A stretch of 64,000 bases of DNA from contig NZ_JBPBBA010000014.1 of NCBI RefSeq assembly GCF_050896395.1, forward strand, positions 1 to 64,000. Direction: 5' to 3'. Positions 36,133 to 44,624 of this stretch are shown here, piece by piece. The translations under genes and the position numbers were made by a program. Source of the DNA: Nioella aestuarii (GTDB lineage: Bacteria > Pseudomonadota > Alphaproteobacteria > Rhodobacterales > Rhodobacteraceae). Under the pieces are notes generated by a model, which saw only the letters and a program-made list of their open reading frames with translations, was not told the origin of the DNA and did not search any database. The stretch's first letter is position 1. Each line of letters begins with the position of its first letter.

Positions 36133-36927
36133 ATGGGCAGGATACAAGGCAAAGTGGCCCTCGTGACAGGCGGGCGCGGCGGCATCGGGCGCGCCATCTG
36201 CGAAAGGTTCGAAGCCGAAGGCGCTCAGGTATTCGCCGCCGATCTAAGCGAGACGGGCAGCCTGGAAGGCCCTGCAGCGGCAGGGGAATTCCTCCGCCTC
36301 GATGTCGCCTCAGAGGAGGAGGCCATTGCCGCCATGACCCACATCCGGGATCGTGAAGGCAAGCTCGACATCCTGGTCAATGCCGCCGGGATCGAGATTG
36401 AAAAAACCATTGAGCACACGACGCTGGCAGAATGGAACCGTTCCTTCGTGGTCAACGTGACCGGCACCTTCCTGGCGTCCAAACACGCCCTGCCGCTCCT
36501 GCGCGCCGCCGCCGGCGCGGGCCAAAGCGCCAGTATCATCAATTTTGGGTCTTATGACGGGTTCATTGCCGATCCGGGCCTTGCCGCCTACTGCGCCACC
36601 AAGGGGGCGGTCCACGCGCTCACCCGGGCCATGGCCTGCGATCACGGGCCAGAGGGCATCCGCGTTAACGCGATCTGCCCGGGCTACATAGACACACCGA
36701 TGCTTCAGAGTTTCTTTGCTGGTGACGGGTCGGGCGGTGGTGGCAAGACCATCGACCAGTTGCAACAGGCGGTGCGTGACGTTCACCCGATGCGCACCTA
36801 CGGCACGCCCGAGGACATTGCCAATCTCGTTTTATGGCTCGCCAGCGACGAAGCGCGCTATGCTTCGGGGCAGCTTTGGGTGCTCGATGGAGGGCTCTCG
36901 GCGCAAGTTCAACAGATGAGGATCTGA
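36133..36927 (+). CDS. short-chain dehydrogenase/reductase (SDR)
   Basis: This is a classical NAD(P)-dependent SDR of 264 residues. It has TGGRGGIGRAI (cofactor), NAAGIEIEKT, the catalytic Ser in IINFGSYDG, the YCATK active-site Tyr-x-x-x-Lys, and the C-terminal GQLWVLDGGLS. AGGGAG precedes the ATG. Three bases separate it from the BKACE gene. A second, different SDR follows BKACE, so two alcohol/ketone conversions are expected in this pathway. Confidence 0.9.
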   Translation: MGRIQGKVALVTGGRGGIGRAICERFEAEGAQVFAADLSETGSLEGPAAAGEFLRLDVASEEEAIAAMTHIRDREGKLDILVNAAGIEIEKTIEHTTLAEWNRSFVVNVTGTFLASKHALPLLRAAAGAGQSASIINFGSYDGFIADPGLAAYCATKGAVHALTRAMACDHGPEGIRVNAICPGYIDTPMLQSFFAGDGSGGGGKTIDQLQQAVRDVHPMRTYGTPEDIANLVLWLASDEARYASGQLWVLDGGLSAQVQQMRI

Positions 36928-36930
36928 AAC

Positions 36931-37863
36931 ATGCCCAAATCCGTGATCATCACCTGCGCGCCAACCGGCGGCATCCATACCCCCACAATGTCGCCCCACC
37001 TGCCGATTACACCGGCCGAGATTGCGACCGCCAGCATCGAGGCTGCAGACGCGGGCGCATCGATCATCCACCTTCACGCGCGTGACCCCGAAACCGGCAA
37101 GCCCGACCCGCGCACCGAAACGTTCCAGAAGTTCCTGCCGGTCATCAAGCAATCCACCGATGCAATCATCAACGTCAGCACCGGCGCGGGGCTTGGGATG
37201 AGCATGGAGGAACGCCTGCGCGCCGCCACCGATGCCAGCCCCGAAATGGCCAGCCTCAACATGGGCAGCATGAATTTCGGGATCTTCCCGATGCTCGAGA
37301 AATACAAAGATTGGAAACATGACTGGGAACCGGAGTTCCTTGCCATGACCCGTGACTTCATCTTCCCCAACACCTTCGCCACCATCGAATACGCGCTGAA
37401 GAACTTGGGCGAGGCCCATGGCACCAAGTTCGAGTTTGAATGCTATGATCTGAGCCATCTCTACAACGTCAAATGGTTCGTCGATCAGGGGCTGATCAAG
37501 CCGCCTTTCTTCATCCAGATGGTGTTCGGTATTCTGGGCGGTGTGGGCGCCGATCTGGACAACCTCATGCATATGCACAAGGTGGCGGACCGGCTGTTCG
37601 GTGCAGAGAATTACGAATGGTCGGTGCTGGCCGCGGGCCGTCACCAGATGCCCTTCGCCACGCAAAGTGCGCTTTTGGGCGGCAACCTGCGGGTTGGGCT
37701 GGAGGACAGCCTCTATATCGGGAAGGGCGAGCTTGCGACGTCGAACGCGCAGCAGGTGCGGAAGATCCGGTCCATCGTCGAGGCTCTCGGTCTCAGCGTT
37801 GCGACACCGGCCGAAGCGCGGGAACGCTTGGCGCTCAAGGGCGGTGACAGGGTGAATTTCTGA
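36931..37863 (+). CDS. beta-keto acid cleavage enzyme (BKACE), probable dehydrocarnitine-type
   Basis: This zinc-dependent BKACE (former DUF849) of 310 residues condenses a beta-keto acid with acetyl-CoA, giving acetoacetyl-CoA plus a shortened CoA or acid product. Family marks are CAPTGGIHTPTMSPHLPITP at the N-terminus, the zinc His pair in IIHLHARDPETG (about 48-59), and FGILGGVGADLDNL. The ATG lies 4 bases behind the SDR stop. Next to an L-carnitine-dehydrogenase-like gene, 3-dehydrocarnitine is the likely substrate (CdhC role, giving glycine betaine), although the BKACE subfamily cannot be fixed by eye. Confidence 0.85.
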   Translation: MPKSVIITCAPTGGIHTPTMSPHLPITPAEIATASIEAADAGASIIHLHARDPETGKPDPRTETFQKFLPVIKQSTDAIINVSTGAGLGMSMEERLRAATDASPEMASLNMGSMNFGIFPMLEKYKDWKHDWEPEFLAMTRDFIFPNTFATIEYALKNLGEAHGTKFEFECYDLSHLYNVKWFVDQGLIKPPFFIQMVFGILGGVGADLDNLMHMHKVADRLFGAENYEWSVLAAGRHQMPFATQSALLGGNLRVGLEDSLYIGKGELATSNAQQVRKIRSIVEALGLSVATPAEARERLALKGGDRVNF

Positions 37864-38609
37864 TGGCGGACGTGGCAATTGTGACCGGCGGCAGCCGAGG
37901 GATCGGACGCGCCATCGTGGACCGGCTGGCGGCAGACGGAGCGCGGGTGATGACCTGTGGGCGCGGGCCGAGGCCCGGCGATCTGCCCGATGCAATTGGC
38001 TGGATGTCGGGCGATGTCGCGCGACCTGAAGACGCCAGGCAGATCCTTGCCGCGGCGCAAGCGGCTTTCGGCACCCCCACGATCCTTGTGAACAACGCGG
38101 GCGTTCAAGTGGAGAAGACCGTGGCCGACAGCAGCGATGCGGACTGGGAGCTGGTCATAGGGGCCAATTGCCGGGGCGTGTTCAACATGACGCGCGCCGT
38201 ATTGCCGGGAATGCAGGATGCTGGTGGCGTGATCGTCAATATCGGCTCGATCTCGGGTCATGTCGCGGATCCATCCATGGCGCTATACAACGCATCCAAG
38301 GCCTTCGTTCACGGGTTGACCCGCTCTATCGCGGTGGATCACGGACCACAGGTGCGATGCAACGCGATCAGCCCCGGCTGGATCATGACCGCCATGTCGG
38401 ATGAGGCTTTCGCCCTGGCCGAAAACCCCACTGCCGCCAAGGCTGATGCGCTTGCCCGCCACCCCGCAGGCCGTTTTGGCAGCCCCGAGGATATTGCCCG
38501 CGCCGTGGCGTGGCTTGTCTCTGAAGAAGCGCGGTTCATAACCGGCCAGTGTCTGACCGTCGATGGCGGGCTGACCGCCGCCTCCCCCCTCAATCCTGGA
38601 CTTTTCTGA
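37863..38609 (+). CDS. short-chain dehydrogenase/reductase (SDR)
   Basis: This 248-residue classical SDR has TGGSRGIGRAI, NNAGVQVEKT, catalytic Ser in NIGSISGHV, YNASKAFVH and GQCLTVDGGL. The start codon shares one base with the BKACE stop, and its own stop shares one base with the next start (TGATG), so three genes are tightly coupled. The substrate is unknown. A 3-hydroxy or 3-oxo acid related to carnitine would suit the context. Confidence 0.9.
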   Translation: MADVAIVTGGSRGIGRAIVDRLAADGARVMTCGRGPRPGDLPDAIGWMSGDVARPEDARQILAAAQAAFGTPTILVNNAGVQVEKTVADSSDADWELVIGANCRGVFNMTRAVLPGMQDAGGVIVNIGSISGHVADPSMALYNASKAFVHGLTRSIAVDHGPQVRCNAISPGWIMTAMSDEAFALAENPTAAKADALARHPAGRFGSPEDIARAVAWLVSEEARFITGQCLTVDGGLTAASPLNPGLF

Positions 38610-39541
38610 TGACCGATCTCTCTCAGACAGCCGTCCTTGGCGCAGGCGTCATCGGGGCCAGCTGGACCGCGCTTTTTCTTGCCGCCGGGAAATCGGTGAC
38701 TGTGTTCGACCCTGCCCAAGGGGCTGATGCGATTGTGCAGGACTACGTGGACAGGGCGTGGCCGGTACTGGAACAATTGGGGTTGGCGACACATGCGCGC
38801 GGGCAGCTTCGGTTCACCGATGATCCGGCGGATGCTGTCGCGGGTGCGGGCTTTGTACAGGAAAGCGTACCTGAGCGACTGGAGGTCAAACACGCGCTCT
38901 ATGCCCGGATCGAACCGGCACTTGCTTCGGATGCGGTCGTTGCCTCCTCGGCGTCTGGTCTGACGCTTTCGGAAATGCAGGGTGGATGGCAAAACCCGGG
39001 TCCACTGGTTCTGGGACATCCGTTCAACCCGCCCCACCTTATCCCGCTGGTCGAAGTCATGGGCAACACCCGCACCCGTCCGGGCGCAGTAGAGACGGCG
39101 GAGCGGTTCTATGCAGAGGTGGGCAAGATCACGATCCGAGTGAATAAGGAGGTGCCCGGCCATGTGGCCAACCGGTTGCAGGCGGCCCTTTGGCGCGAGG
39201 CGATCCACCTGGTGACTGAGGGCGTGGCCAGTGTCGAGGATGTTGACAAAGCGGTATGGGCCGGCCCGGGCCTGAGATGGGCCACCATGGGGCCGACAAC
39301 GCTTTTTCATCTCGGGGCGGGGGCTGGTGGACTGGCCGAGTTCTGTACCCGCTATGCCGACAGTTTCAACCGTTGGTGGGATGATCTGGGCACCCCCTAT
39401 CTCAACGCAGAGACCGCCGATCGACTTGTCGCAGGCATGGCAGAGGCAACCGCCGGGGCTGATCCGGTTAGCCTGTCGGAAGACCGCGATGCGCTGATTG
39501 CCGCCATGCAAGCCGCCACTGCACCTTTGCGAAAGGGTTAG
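38609..39541 (+). CDS. lcdH: L-carnitine dehydrogenase-like 3-hydroxyacyl-CoA dehydrogenase family protein
   Basis: This is an NAD-dependent dehydrogenase of 310 residues. It has a Rossmann motif AVLGAGVIGASW (about 8-19), the catalytic segment LVLGHPFNPPHLIPLVEV with the active-site His (about 135), and ending-helix motifs EVPGHVANRLQAALWREA. The family contains L-carnitine 3-dehydrogenase and 3-hydroxyacyl-CoA dehydrogenases. The GPGLRWATMGP segment and the partner BKACE gene favour carnitine dehydrogenase. It would produce 3-dehydrocarnitine for the BKACE encoded two genes upstream. The thioesterase often fused to or adjacent to this gene is not seen. Confidence 0.82.
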   Translation: MTDLSQTAVLGAGVIGASWTALFLAAGKSVTVFDPAQGADAIVQDYVDRAWPVLEQLGLATHARGQLRFTDDPADAVAGAGFVQESVPERLEVKHALYARIEPALASDAVVASSASGLTLSEMQGGWQNPGPLVLGHPFNPPHLIPLVEVMGNTRTRPGAVETAERFYAEVGKITIRVNKEVPGHVANRLQAALWREAIHLVTEGVASVEDVDKAVWAGPGLRWATMGPTTLFHLGAGAGGLAEFCTRYADSFNRWWDDLGTPYLNAETADRLVAGMAEATAGADPVSLSEDRDALIAAMQAATAPLRKG

Positions 39542-39608
39542 GTCGCTATTCCATCCCTCATGATGATCCGCTACCATCGGTACAGGGGCAGGCACCGAAA
39601 GGATACCC

Positions 39609-40208
39609 ATGCGCATTTTGCTTGCGGATGACCACGACCTTGTCCGGGATACAGTCAGTCTCTTTCTGAAATCAGAAGGGGTGGAAGCGGTTGAAACTGC
39701 AGAAAACCTTCCTGATGCGCTGACTGCGGCCAGCCAAAACAGCTTTGACCTTGCCCTTTTGGACTACAATATGCCCGGCATGAACGGGCTGGACGGAATC
39801 GGCCGGATGCAAGACGCGATGAAGGGCGGGCCTGTGGCAATTCTGTCCGGCACGGCCACCCCCGCAATCGCGAAAGATGCGATCAAGGCCGGGGCAATTG
39901 GTTTCGTCCCCAAAACGATGAGCGCCAAGGCGATGATAAGCGCGATCCGCCTTATGGTATCTGGCGAGGTCTTTCTGCCGGTCAACCTTCAGCAGCAGAC
40001 AGGCGATAGCAGAGCCGCCAATCTGACATCCCGCGAGACCGAGGTTCTCAGGGCCCTTTGTGACGGCAAATCGAACAAGGAAATTGCCCGCGATCTTGAC
40101 CTGCAAGAGGTCACGATCAAGCTGCACGTCAAAACACTGTGCCGCAAACTGGATGCCCGGAACCGCACCCAGGCCGCAATGATCGCCCGTGATCGGCAAT
40201 TGATCTAG
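39609..40208 (+). CDS. LuxR/NarL-type response regulator
   Basis: This is a 199-residue two-component response regulator. The receiver domain (1-120) has acidic pocket residues ADDHD and phospho-acceptor Asp52 in LALLDYNMPGMNG. The LuxR-type HTH (about 137-195) is LTSRETEVLRALCDGKSNKEI. AGGATA lies before the ATG. No histidine kinase gene is adjacent, so it is an orphan regulator here. It converges with the transporter gene at 40211, stops nearly touching. Confidence 0.92.
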   Translation: MRILLADDHDLVRDTVSLFLKSEGVEAVETAENLPDALTAASQNSFDLALLDYNMPGMNGLDGIGRMQDAMKGGPVAILSGTATPAIAKDAIKAGAIGFVPKTMSAKAMISAIRLMVSGEVFLPVNLQQQTGDSRAANLTSRETEVLRALCDGKSNKEIARDLDLQEVTIKLHVKTLCRKLDARNRTQAAMIARDRQLI

Positions 40209-40210
40209 GA

Positions 40211-41128
40211 TCAGGGCGCTGTGATAGGTGGCGGCTTGCGCCTTGCACCGGATACCGCGTTGCCCGCGATTGCGGCCAGCAGGATCGCCCCGCCGATCAG
40301 CGTGTTGAGCGTCGCCGTTTCACCAAGGAAAAGCCAAACCCAAAAGGGCCCAAGCAGCACCTCCGCCAGTGACAAAAGCGTCAATTCGGCGGCAGGTAGG
40401 GTGCGGGAACCGAGCGTATAGAGGATCAGCCCCGCCCCGACCTGAAACACCCCCATTCCCATGGCGATACCACCGTCGCGCGGCGACAGGACCAACGGCA
40501 ATCCGAGTGACAGGCAGATCACCGCGGTGATGAGGATGGCAAAGACACCCGATAAAAAAACCGCGGGCAACATCTCGCCCGACTTGCCCCATCTGAGCGC
40601 CACCGTGAAAATCGCAAAGCCAAGTGCCGACCCGATGGCCGCCAAACTGCCCGACAACGCCGCGCCTGCGGATTTGTCTGCCACCATGATGCCGATCCCG
40701 GCGAGGGCAACGAAAATCGCGATCCAGGTGGCCTTGCGGACGGCTTCCTGCAACACAACCCATCCCAGAACCGCCGTCATGAAGGGCGCCGTTGCGAAAA
40801 GCAGCATTGCATTGGCCACTGACGTGGCCTGAATGGCATAGATCCCGCCCGCATAGGCCGCCACAAGCGACAAACCCGCGATCACGGCTGGCCAACCTGT
40901 GCGGCGGATATGGCTGATGGGGCTTTTTCCCGTGCGAAGCCAGACGACCGCGAACAACAGGGCCGAAAGGCTGACCGATCGATACAGCAGGATCTGCCAG
41001 ACGACGGCCTCCTCGATCAACCGAATACCAAGCCCGACGGTCGACCACAGCACCCCTGCCAGAAAGACGAAGATCAGACCTGTTCTGTGGCTGTGCTCGG
41101 CTGTTTGGCTTGGCAGGACGTGCGTCAT
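40211..41128 (-). CDS. EamA/DMT-family transporter
   Basis: This ten-helix drug/metabolite transporter of 305 residues has two EamA repeats. The first begins HRTGLIFVFLAGVLWSTVGLGIRL and the second near SGSLAAIGSALGFAIFTVALRW. It ends with a basic GARRKPPP tail. The start at 41128 (MTHVLPSQTAEHS) is preferred over 41197. It is monocistronic, with 273 bp to the LysR gene upstream. Neither direction nor substrate can be inferred. Confidence 0.88.
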   Translation of the reverse strand: MTHVLPSQTAEHSHRTGLIFVFLAGVLWSTVGLGIRLIEEAVVWQILLYRSVSLSALLFAVVWLRTGKSPISHIRRTGWPAVIAGLSLVAAYAGGIYAIQATSVANAMLLFATAPFMTAVLGWVVLQEAVRKATWIAIFVALAGIGIMVADKSAGAALSGSLAAIGSALGFAIFTVALRWGKSGEMLPAVFLSGVFAILITAVICLSLGLPLVLSPRDGGIAMGMGVFQVGAGLILYTLGSRTLPAAELTLLSLAEVLLGPFWVWLFLGETATLNTLIGGAILLAAIAGNAVSGARRKPPPITAP

Positions 41129-41401
41129 TGGGTTGCCGATTTTGTGACTGATACCACAGCCATAGACCGTTTTCCGTCCAGACACGTTCCCAAACACGAC
41201 CCGGCCATGTCGCTCTACGAGGTCAATCGGTGCCTGGTATGGGCTGTTCCTGACCGGGCAATCGGGTGCTTGGGTCGGGGCATTGTGTGATTGCGTTGCG
41301 CTTCGGCGGGTCAGACCCTACCGCCCGCTTTCGGCATCCCGCCACTCCGTTGCCCCGTCCGACATCTGCCAGACCACAATCCTTCCCCTGCCCCTGCTGC
41401 G

Positions 41402-42283
41402 CTACAGATCCGACCGGATCCAGTCCGCGAACCGTTCCAGCGGCGCGCGCATGGGGCGATCATTGGGCCAGACCAGATAGTAGCTGCCGGTTGAGATCAC
41501 CGGACCGCCAAAGGCCACGACCAGTCGCCCGCGGGCGATTTCCGCCTCGGCCAGAAAGGTCGGCAGCAAAGCCACCCCCATTTCTAGCGCGGCGGCTTGA
41601 GCAATGGTGGTGAACTGGTCAAAGAGCATTCCGCGCGGCGCGGTGACATCGACGCCCTGATGACGGAACCAGTCTTCCCACGCGCTGGCCCGCGTATCGA
41701 GATGCAAAAGCGGCAGATCCAGCAACGCCTCTGGCCTATCCAGAGGTTCGGGCAGCAGCCCCGGCGCACAGACCGGCAGCACCTCTTCGCCGGCGATCTT
41801 GAGATAGGACACGCCCGGCCAGTCCCGTGCACCAAAATGCACAGCCGCGTCGAAGGGTTCGCGCGCGAAGTCGAATGGCTTCAGACGGGTGGACAGGTTC
41901 AGCGACACCTCCGGGTGCGCAAGGCTGAAGCGTCGCAAACGGGGCGCCAGCCAGTGGATACCGAACGCGGGCAGGATCGAAAGATCGAGGCTACCGCCAT
42001 CGGGGTTGGCCTTCAGTCTCAGGGATGCGCGCGACAACGCCGTCAGGCTTTCCCTAAGCGTCTGGCAATAGTCCACCGCAGCGGGGGTCAGCCGCAACCC
42101 GCCGCGCCCCGGCTGAACCAGCGTGACGCCCAACTGGTCCTCAAGCACTTTGATCTGGCGGCTCACCGCGCTGTGGGTCAGCGACAGTTCCTCAGCCGCT
42201 GCCGTGGCGCTGCCAAGCCGGTCCACGGCCTCCAGCGCCAACATGGATGGAAGCGAAGGTAAAAAGCGACGGGAAGCAATCAT
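41402..42283 (-). CDS. LysR-family transcriptional regulator (GcvA-like)
   Basis: This is a 293-residue LysR regulator. The N-terminal wHTH (about 5-65, FLPSLPSMLALEAVDRLGSAT then HSAVSRQIKVLEDQLGVTL) is followed by a periplasmic-binding-like effector domain with the GcvA-subgroup pattern VHFGARDWPG and GVALLPTFLAEAEIARGRLV. It diverges from the E1 alpha-beta fusion gene, with a palindrome in the shared promoter, so it is the likely regulator of that operon. The start at 42283 is used. An ATG at 42319 is also in frame. Confidence 0.9.
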   Translation of the reverse strand: MIASRRFLPSLPSMLALEAVDRLGSATAAAEELSLTHSAVSRQIKVLEDQLGVTLVQPGRGGLRLTPAAVDYCQTLRESLTALSRASLRLKANPDGGSLDLSILPAFGIHWLAPRLRRFSLAHPEVSLNLSTRLKPFDFAREPFDAAVHFGARDWPGVSYLKIAGEEVLPVCAPGLLPEPLDRPEALLDLPLLHLDTRASAWEDWFRHQGVDVTAPRGMLFDQFTTIAQAAALEMGVALLPTFLAEAEIARGRLVVAFGGPVISTGSYYLVWPNDRPMRAPLERFADWIRSDL

Positions 42284-42327
42284 GTGAGTTTTTCTCCAAC
42301 TGATCGGAGAATTCATCATTGGCGCTT

Positions 42328-42341
42328 GCTTGTAAACAAGC
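42328..42341. promoter_or_regulatory. palindromic site in the LysR / E1-fusion divergent promoter
   Basis: GCTTGT-AA-ACAAGC is a perfect 6-bp inverted repeat, 45 bp upstream of the LysR start and 94 bp upstream of the E1 fusion start. It has the T-N-A symmetrical form expected of a LysR recognition site. No second copy was searched for systematically. Confidence 0.5.
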
Positions 42342-42434
42342 CTAAATCAAGGGGTGATGGCAATTATCACTGTGCGCGATGCTTCATCCACGCACGGCAA
42401 GCCGAACCGCTGACCGAACAAAAAAGGCCCCGAT

Positions 42435-44624
42435 ATGGACCGCGCCCAGATCGTTCACGACAACTTCCTGACCCGCGTGCCCGCCCGCGAGTTCCCACTG
42501 GGCAGCGCGCCGGTTCCGGGCCTGCCCGCGCCGCTGGCGGTGTCGATCTACCGGGCGCAATGCCTGTCCCGCGCGCTCGACCGGGAAAGCCGGGCGATGC
42601 AGAAGGCGGGGCAAGGCTATTACACGATCGGATCGTCAGGGCATGAAGGCATGGCCGCCGTCGCCGCAGCATTGCGCCCCACCGACCCGGCCTTTCTGCA
42701 TTACCGCGATGCGGCCTTCCAGATCGCGCGCAGCGCGCAGGTGCCGGGGCAGAATATCACCTGGGACATGCTGCTTTCCTTCGCCTGTTCGTCGGAAGAC
42801 CCGATTTCCGGCGGTCGGCACAAGGTTTTGGGCAGCCATGCCCTGATGATCCCGCCCCAGACGTCAACCATCGCCAGCCACCTGCCCAAGGCCGTCGGCG
42901 CGGCGTTTTCCATAGGTCTCGCACGCCGTCACCCGCCCGAACACAAGCTCTATGAAAATGACGCCATCGTCATGTGCAGCTTTGGCGATGCCTCTGCCAA
43001 CCATTCCACCGCGCAAGGCGCGATCAATACGGCGGGCTGGACCTCGGTTCAATCCACGCCCCTGCCGCTATTGTTCGTGTGCGAGGACAATGGCATTGGC
43101 ATCTCGGTCAAGACGCCGAAAGGCTGGATCGAAGCCAGTATGCGCCACCGCCCGGGCATCAAGTATTTCGCAGCGGACGGGCTCGACATCTACGAAACCT
43201 ACAAGGTCGCGCAGGAGGCTGCCGACTATGTCCGCACCCGCAGGAAACCCGCCTTCCTGCATCTGCGCACCGTCCGGCTCTACGGCCACGCGGGTGCGGA
43301 TGTGGCGCTAAGCTACCTGTCGAAAGAGGAGGTTGAGGCCGGCGAAGCGAACGATCCCCTCCTGCATTCCGCCCGCCTGCTGGATGCCTCGGGCGCCCTG
43401 CCCGCCAAGGACGCGCTGGCGATCTACGAAGAGACCAACGCCCGCGTTTCCCGCGTAGCGTCAGAGGCCGTGACCCGCCCCCGCTTGCGGGACGCGGCGG
43501 GCGTGATGGCGAGCCTCATCCCCCCGAAACGGATTTGCGCGGCCACGAATGGCCCCTCGGCAGAGGCCCGCCCGGCGGTGTTTGGTGCGGATATGAAGGC
43601 GATGGAAAGCCCGCAGCCTTTGTCGAAAATCCTAAACCTCGCGCTCACGGACCTGATGCTGGGACATCGCGAAATCGTCTTGATGGGCGAGGATGTGGGC
43701 CGCAAGGGCGGTGTTTATGGCGTGACCCAGAAGCTTCAACAGCGCTACGGCCCCGACCGGGTGATCGACACATTGCTGGATGAGCAGTCCATTTTGGGCA
43801 ATGCCATCGGCATGGCCGGAAACGGCTTTATCCCGATCCCCGAAATTCAGTTCCTTGCCTATCTGCACAATGCCGAGGATCAGCTGAGGGGCGAAGCCGC
43901 CACCCTGCCCTTCTTCTCCAACGGTCAGTTCACCAACCCGATGGTGGTGCGCATTGCCGGGCTTGGCTATCAAAAGGGCTTCGGCGGGCATTTCCACAAC
44001 GACAACTCGCTGGCGGTGCTGCGCGATATTCCGAGGCTGATCCTCGCCTGTCCGTCGACCGGCGCGGACGCTGCGTGCATGTTGCGCGAATGCGTGCGAC
44101 TGGCGCGGGAGGAACAGCGGGTCGTGGTCTTCGTCGAACCCATTGCGCTCTACCCGATGCGTGACCTGCACGAGGCGGGCGATGGCGGCTGGATGACGAA
44201 CTACCCCGCCCCCGACCGGCGCATTCCGCTTGGCGAGATCGGCCAGCATGGCGACGGGCAGGACCTTGCGATCATCACCTATGGCAACGGCCACTACCTG
44301 TCGCGGCAGGCACAGGCGCGGCTGGAGGCCGAGGGGATCAGAACCCGCGTCATTGACCTGCGCTGGCTAGCACCCCTACCCGTTGACGCGATGATCGAGG
44401 CGGTGCGTGGCGCGGCCCATGTGCTGGTGGTCGATGAATGCCGCTTCACCGGCGGGCAGGCCGAGGCGCTGATGGCCCATCTTCACGAGGCGGGAATCGG
44501 CAGCTTCGCCCGCGTCACGGCAGAGGACAGCTTCATCGCCACCGGCCCCGCCTATGGCGCGACCCTGCCCTCGGCGGACGGCATCTATCACGCGGCGAAG
44601 GCATTGACGGGGGGCATGGCATGA
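42435..44624 (+). CDS. 2-oxoacid dehydrogenase E1, fused alpha and beta subunits
   Basis: This 729-residue thiamine-diphosphate-dependent decarboxylase component joins an alpha part (about 1-350, HEGMAAVAAAL and the TPP motif FGDASANHSTAQ ending CEDNGIGIS) to a beta part (about 390-729, VLMGEDVGRKGGVYGVTQ, DTLLDEQSILGNAIGMA and PIPEIQFLAYLHNAEDQL). The order matches branched-chain or related 2-oxoacid dehydrogenase E1. The linker near 350-390 is Pro/Ala-rich. The stop overlaps the start of a FabD-like acyltransferase gene (ATGA). No E2 or E3 gene is present nearby, which is unusual and suggests a specialised acyl acceptor or partners elsewhere. Confidence 0.88.
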   Translation: MDRAQIVHDNFLTRVPAREFPLGSAPVPGLPAPLAVSIYRAQCLSRALDRESRAMQKAGQGYYTIGSSGHEGMAAVAAALRPTDPAFLHYRDAAFQIARSAQVPGQNITWDMLLSFACSSEDPISGGRHKVLGSHALMIPPQTSTIASHLPKAVGAAFSIGLARRHPPEHKLYENDAIVMCSFGDASANHSTAQGAINTAGWTSVQSTPLPLLFVCEDNGIGISVKTPKGWIEASMRHRPGIKYFAADGLDIYETYKVAQEAADYVRTRRKPAFLHLRTVRLYGHAGADVALSYLSKEEVEAGEANDPLLHSARLLDASGALPAKDALAIYEETNARVSRVASEAVTRPRLRDAAGVMASLIPPKRICAATNGPSAEARPAVFGADMKAMESPQPLSKILNLALTDLMLGHREIVLMGEDVGRKGGVYGVTQKLQQRYGPDRVIDTLLDEQSILGNAIGMAGNGFIPIPEIQFLAYLHNAEDQLRGEAATLPFFSNGQFTNPMVVRIAGLGYQKGFGGHFHNDNSLAVLRDIPRLILACPSTGADAACMLRECVRLAREEQRVVVFVEPIALYPMRDLHEAGDGGWMTNYPAPDRRIPLGEIGQHGDGQDLAIITYGNGHYLSRQAQARLEAEGIRTRVIDLRWLAPLPVDAMIEAVRGAAHVLVVDECRFTGGQAEALMAHLHEAGIGSFARVTAEDSFIATGPAYGATLPSADGIYHAAKALTGGMA

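Noticed and set aside
41207..41290. 27-codon plus-strand frame beginning MSLYEVNR, reminiscent of LigA-type dioxygenase small subunits
   Set aside because: Similarity is limited to about eight residues, there is no ribosome site, and it lies in the promoter gap of the DMT transporter. Chance cannot be excluded.
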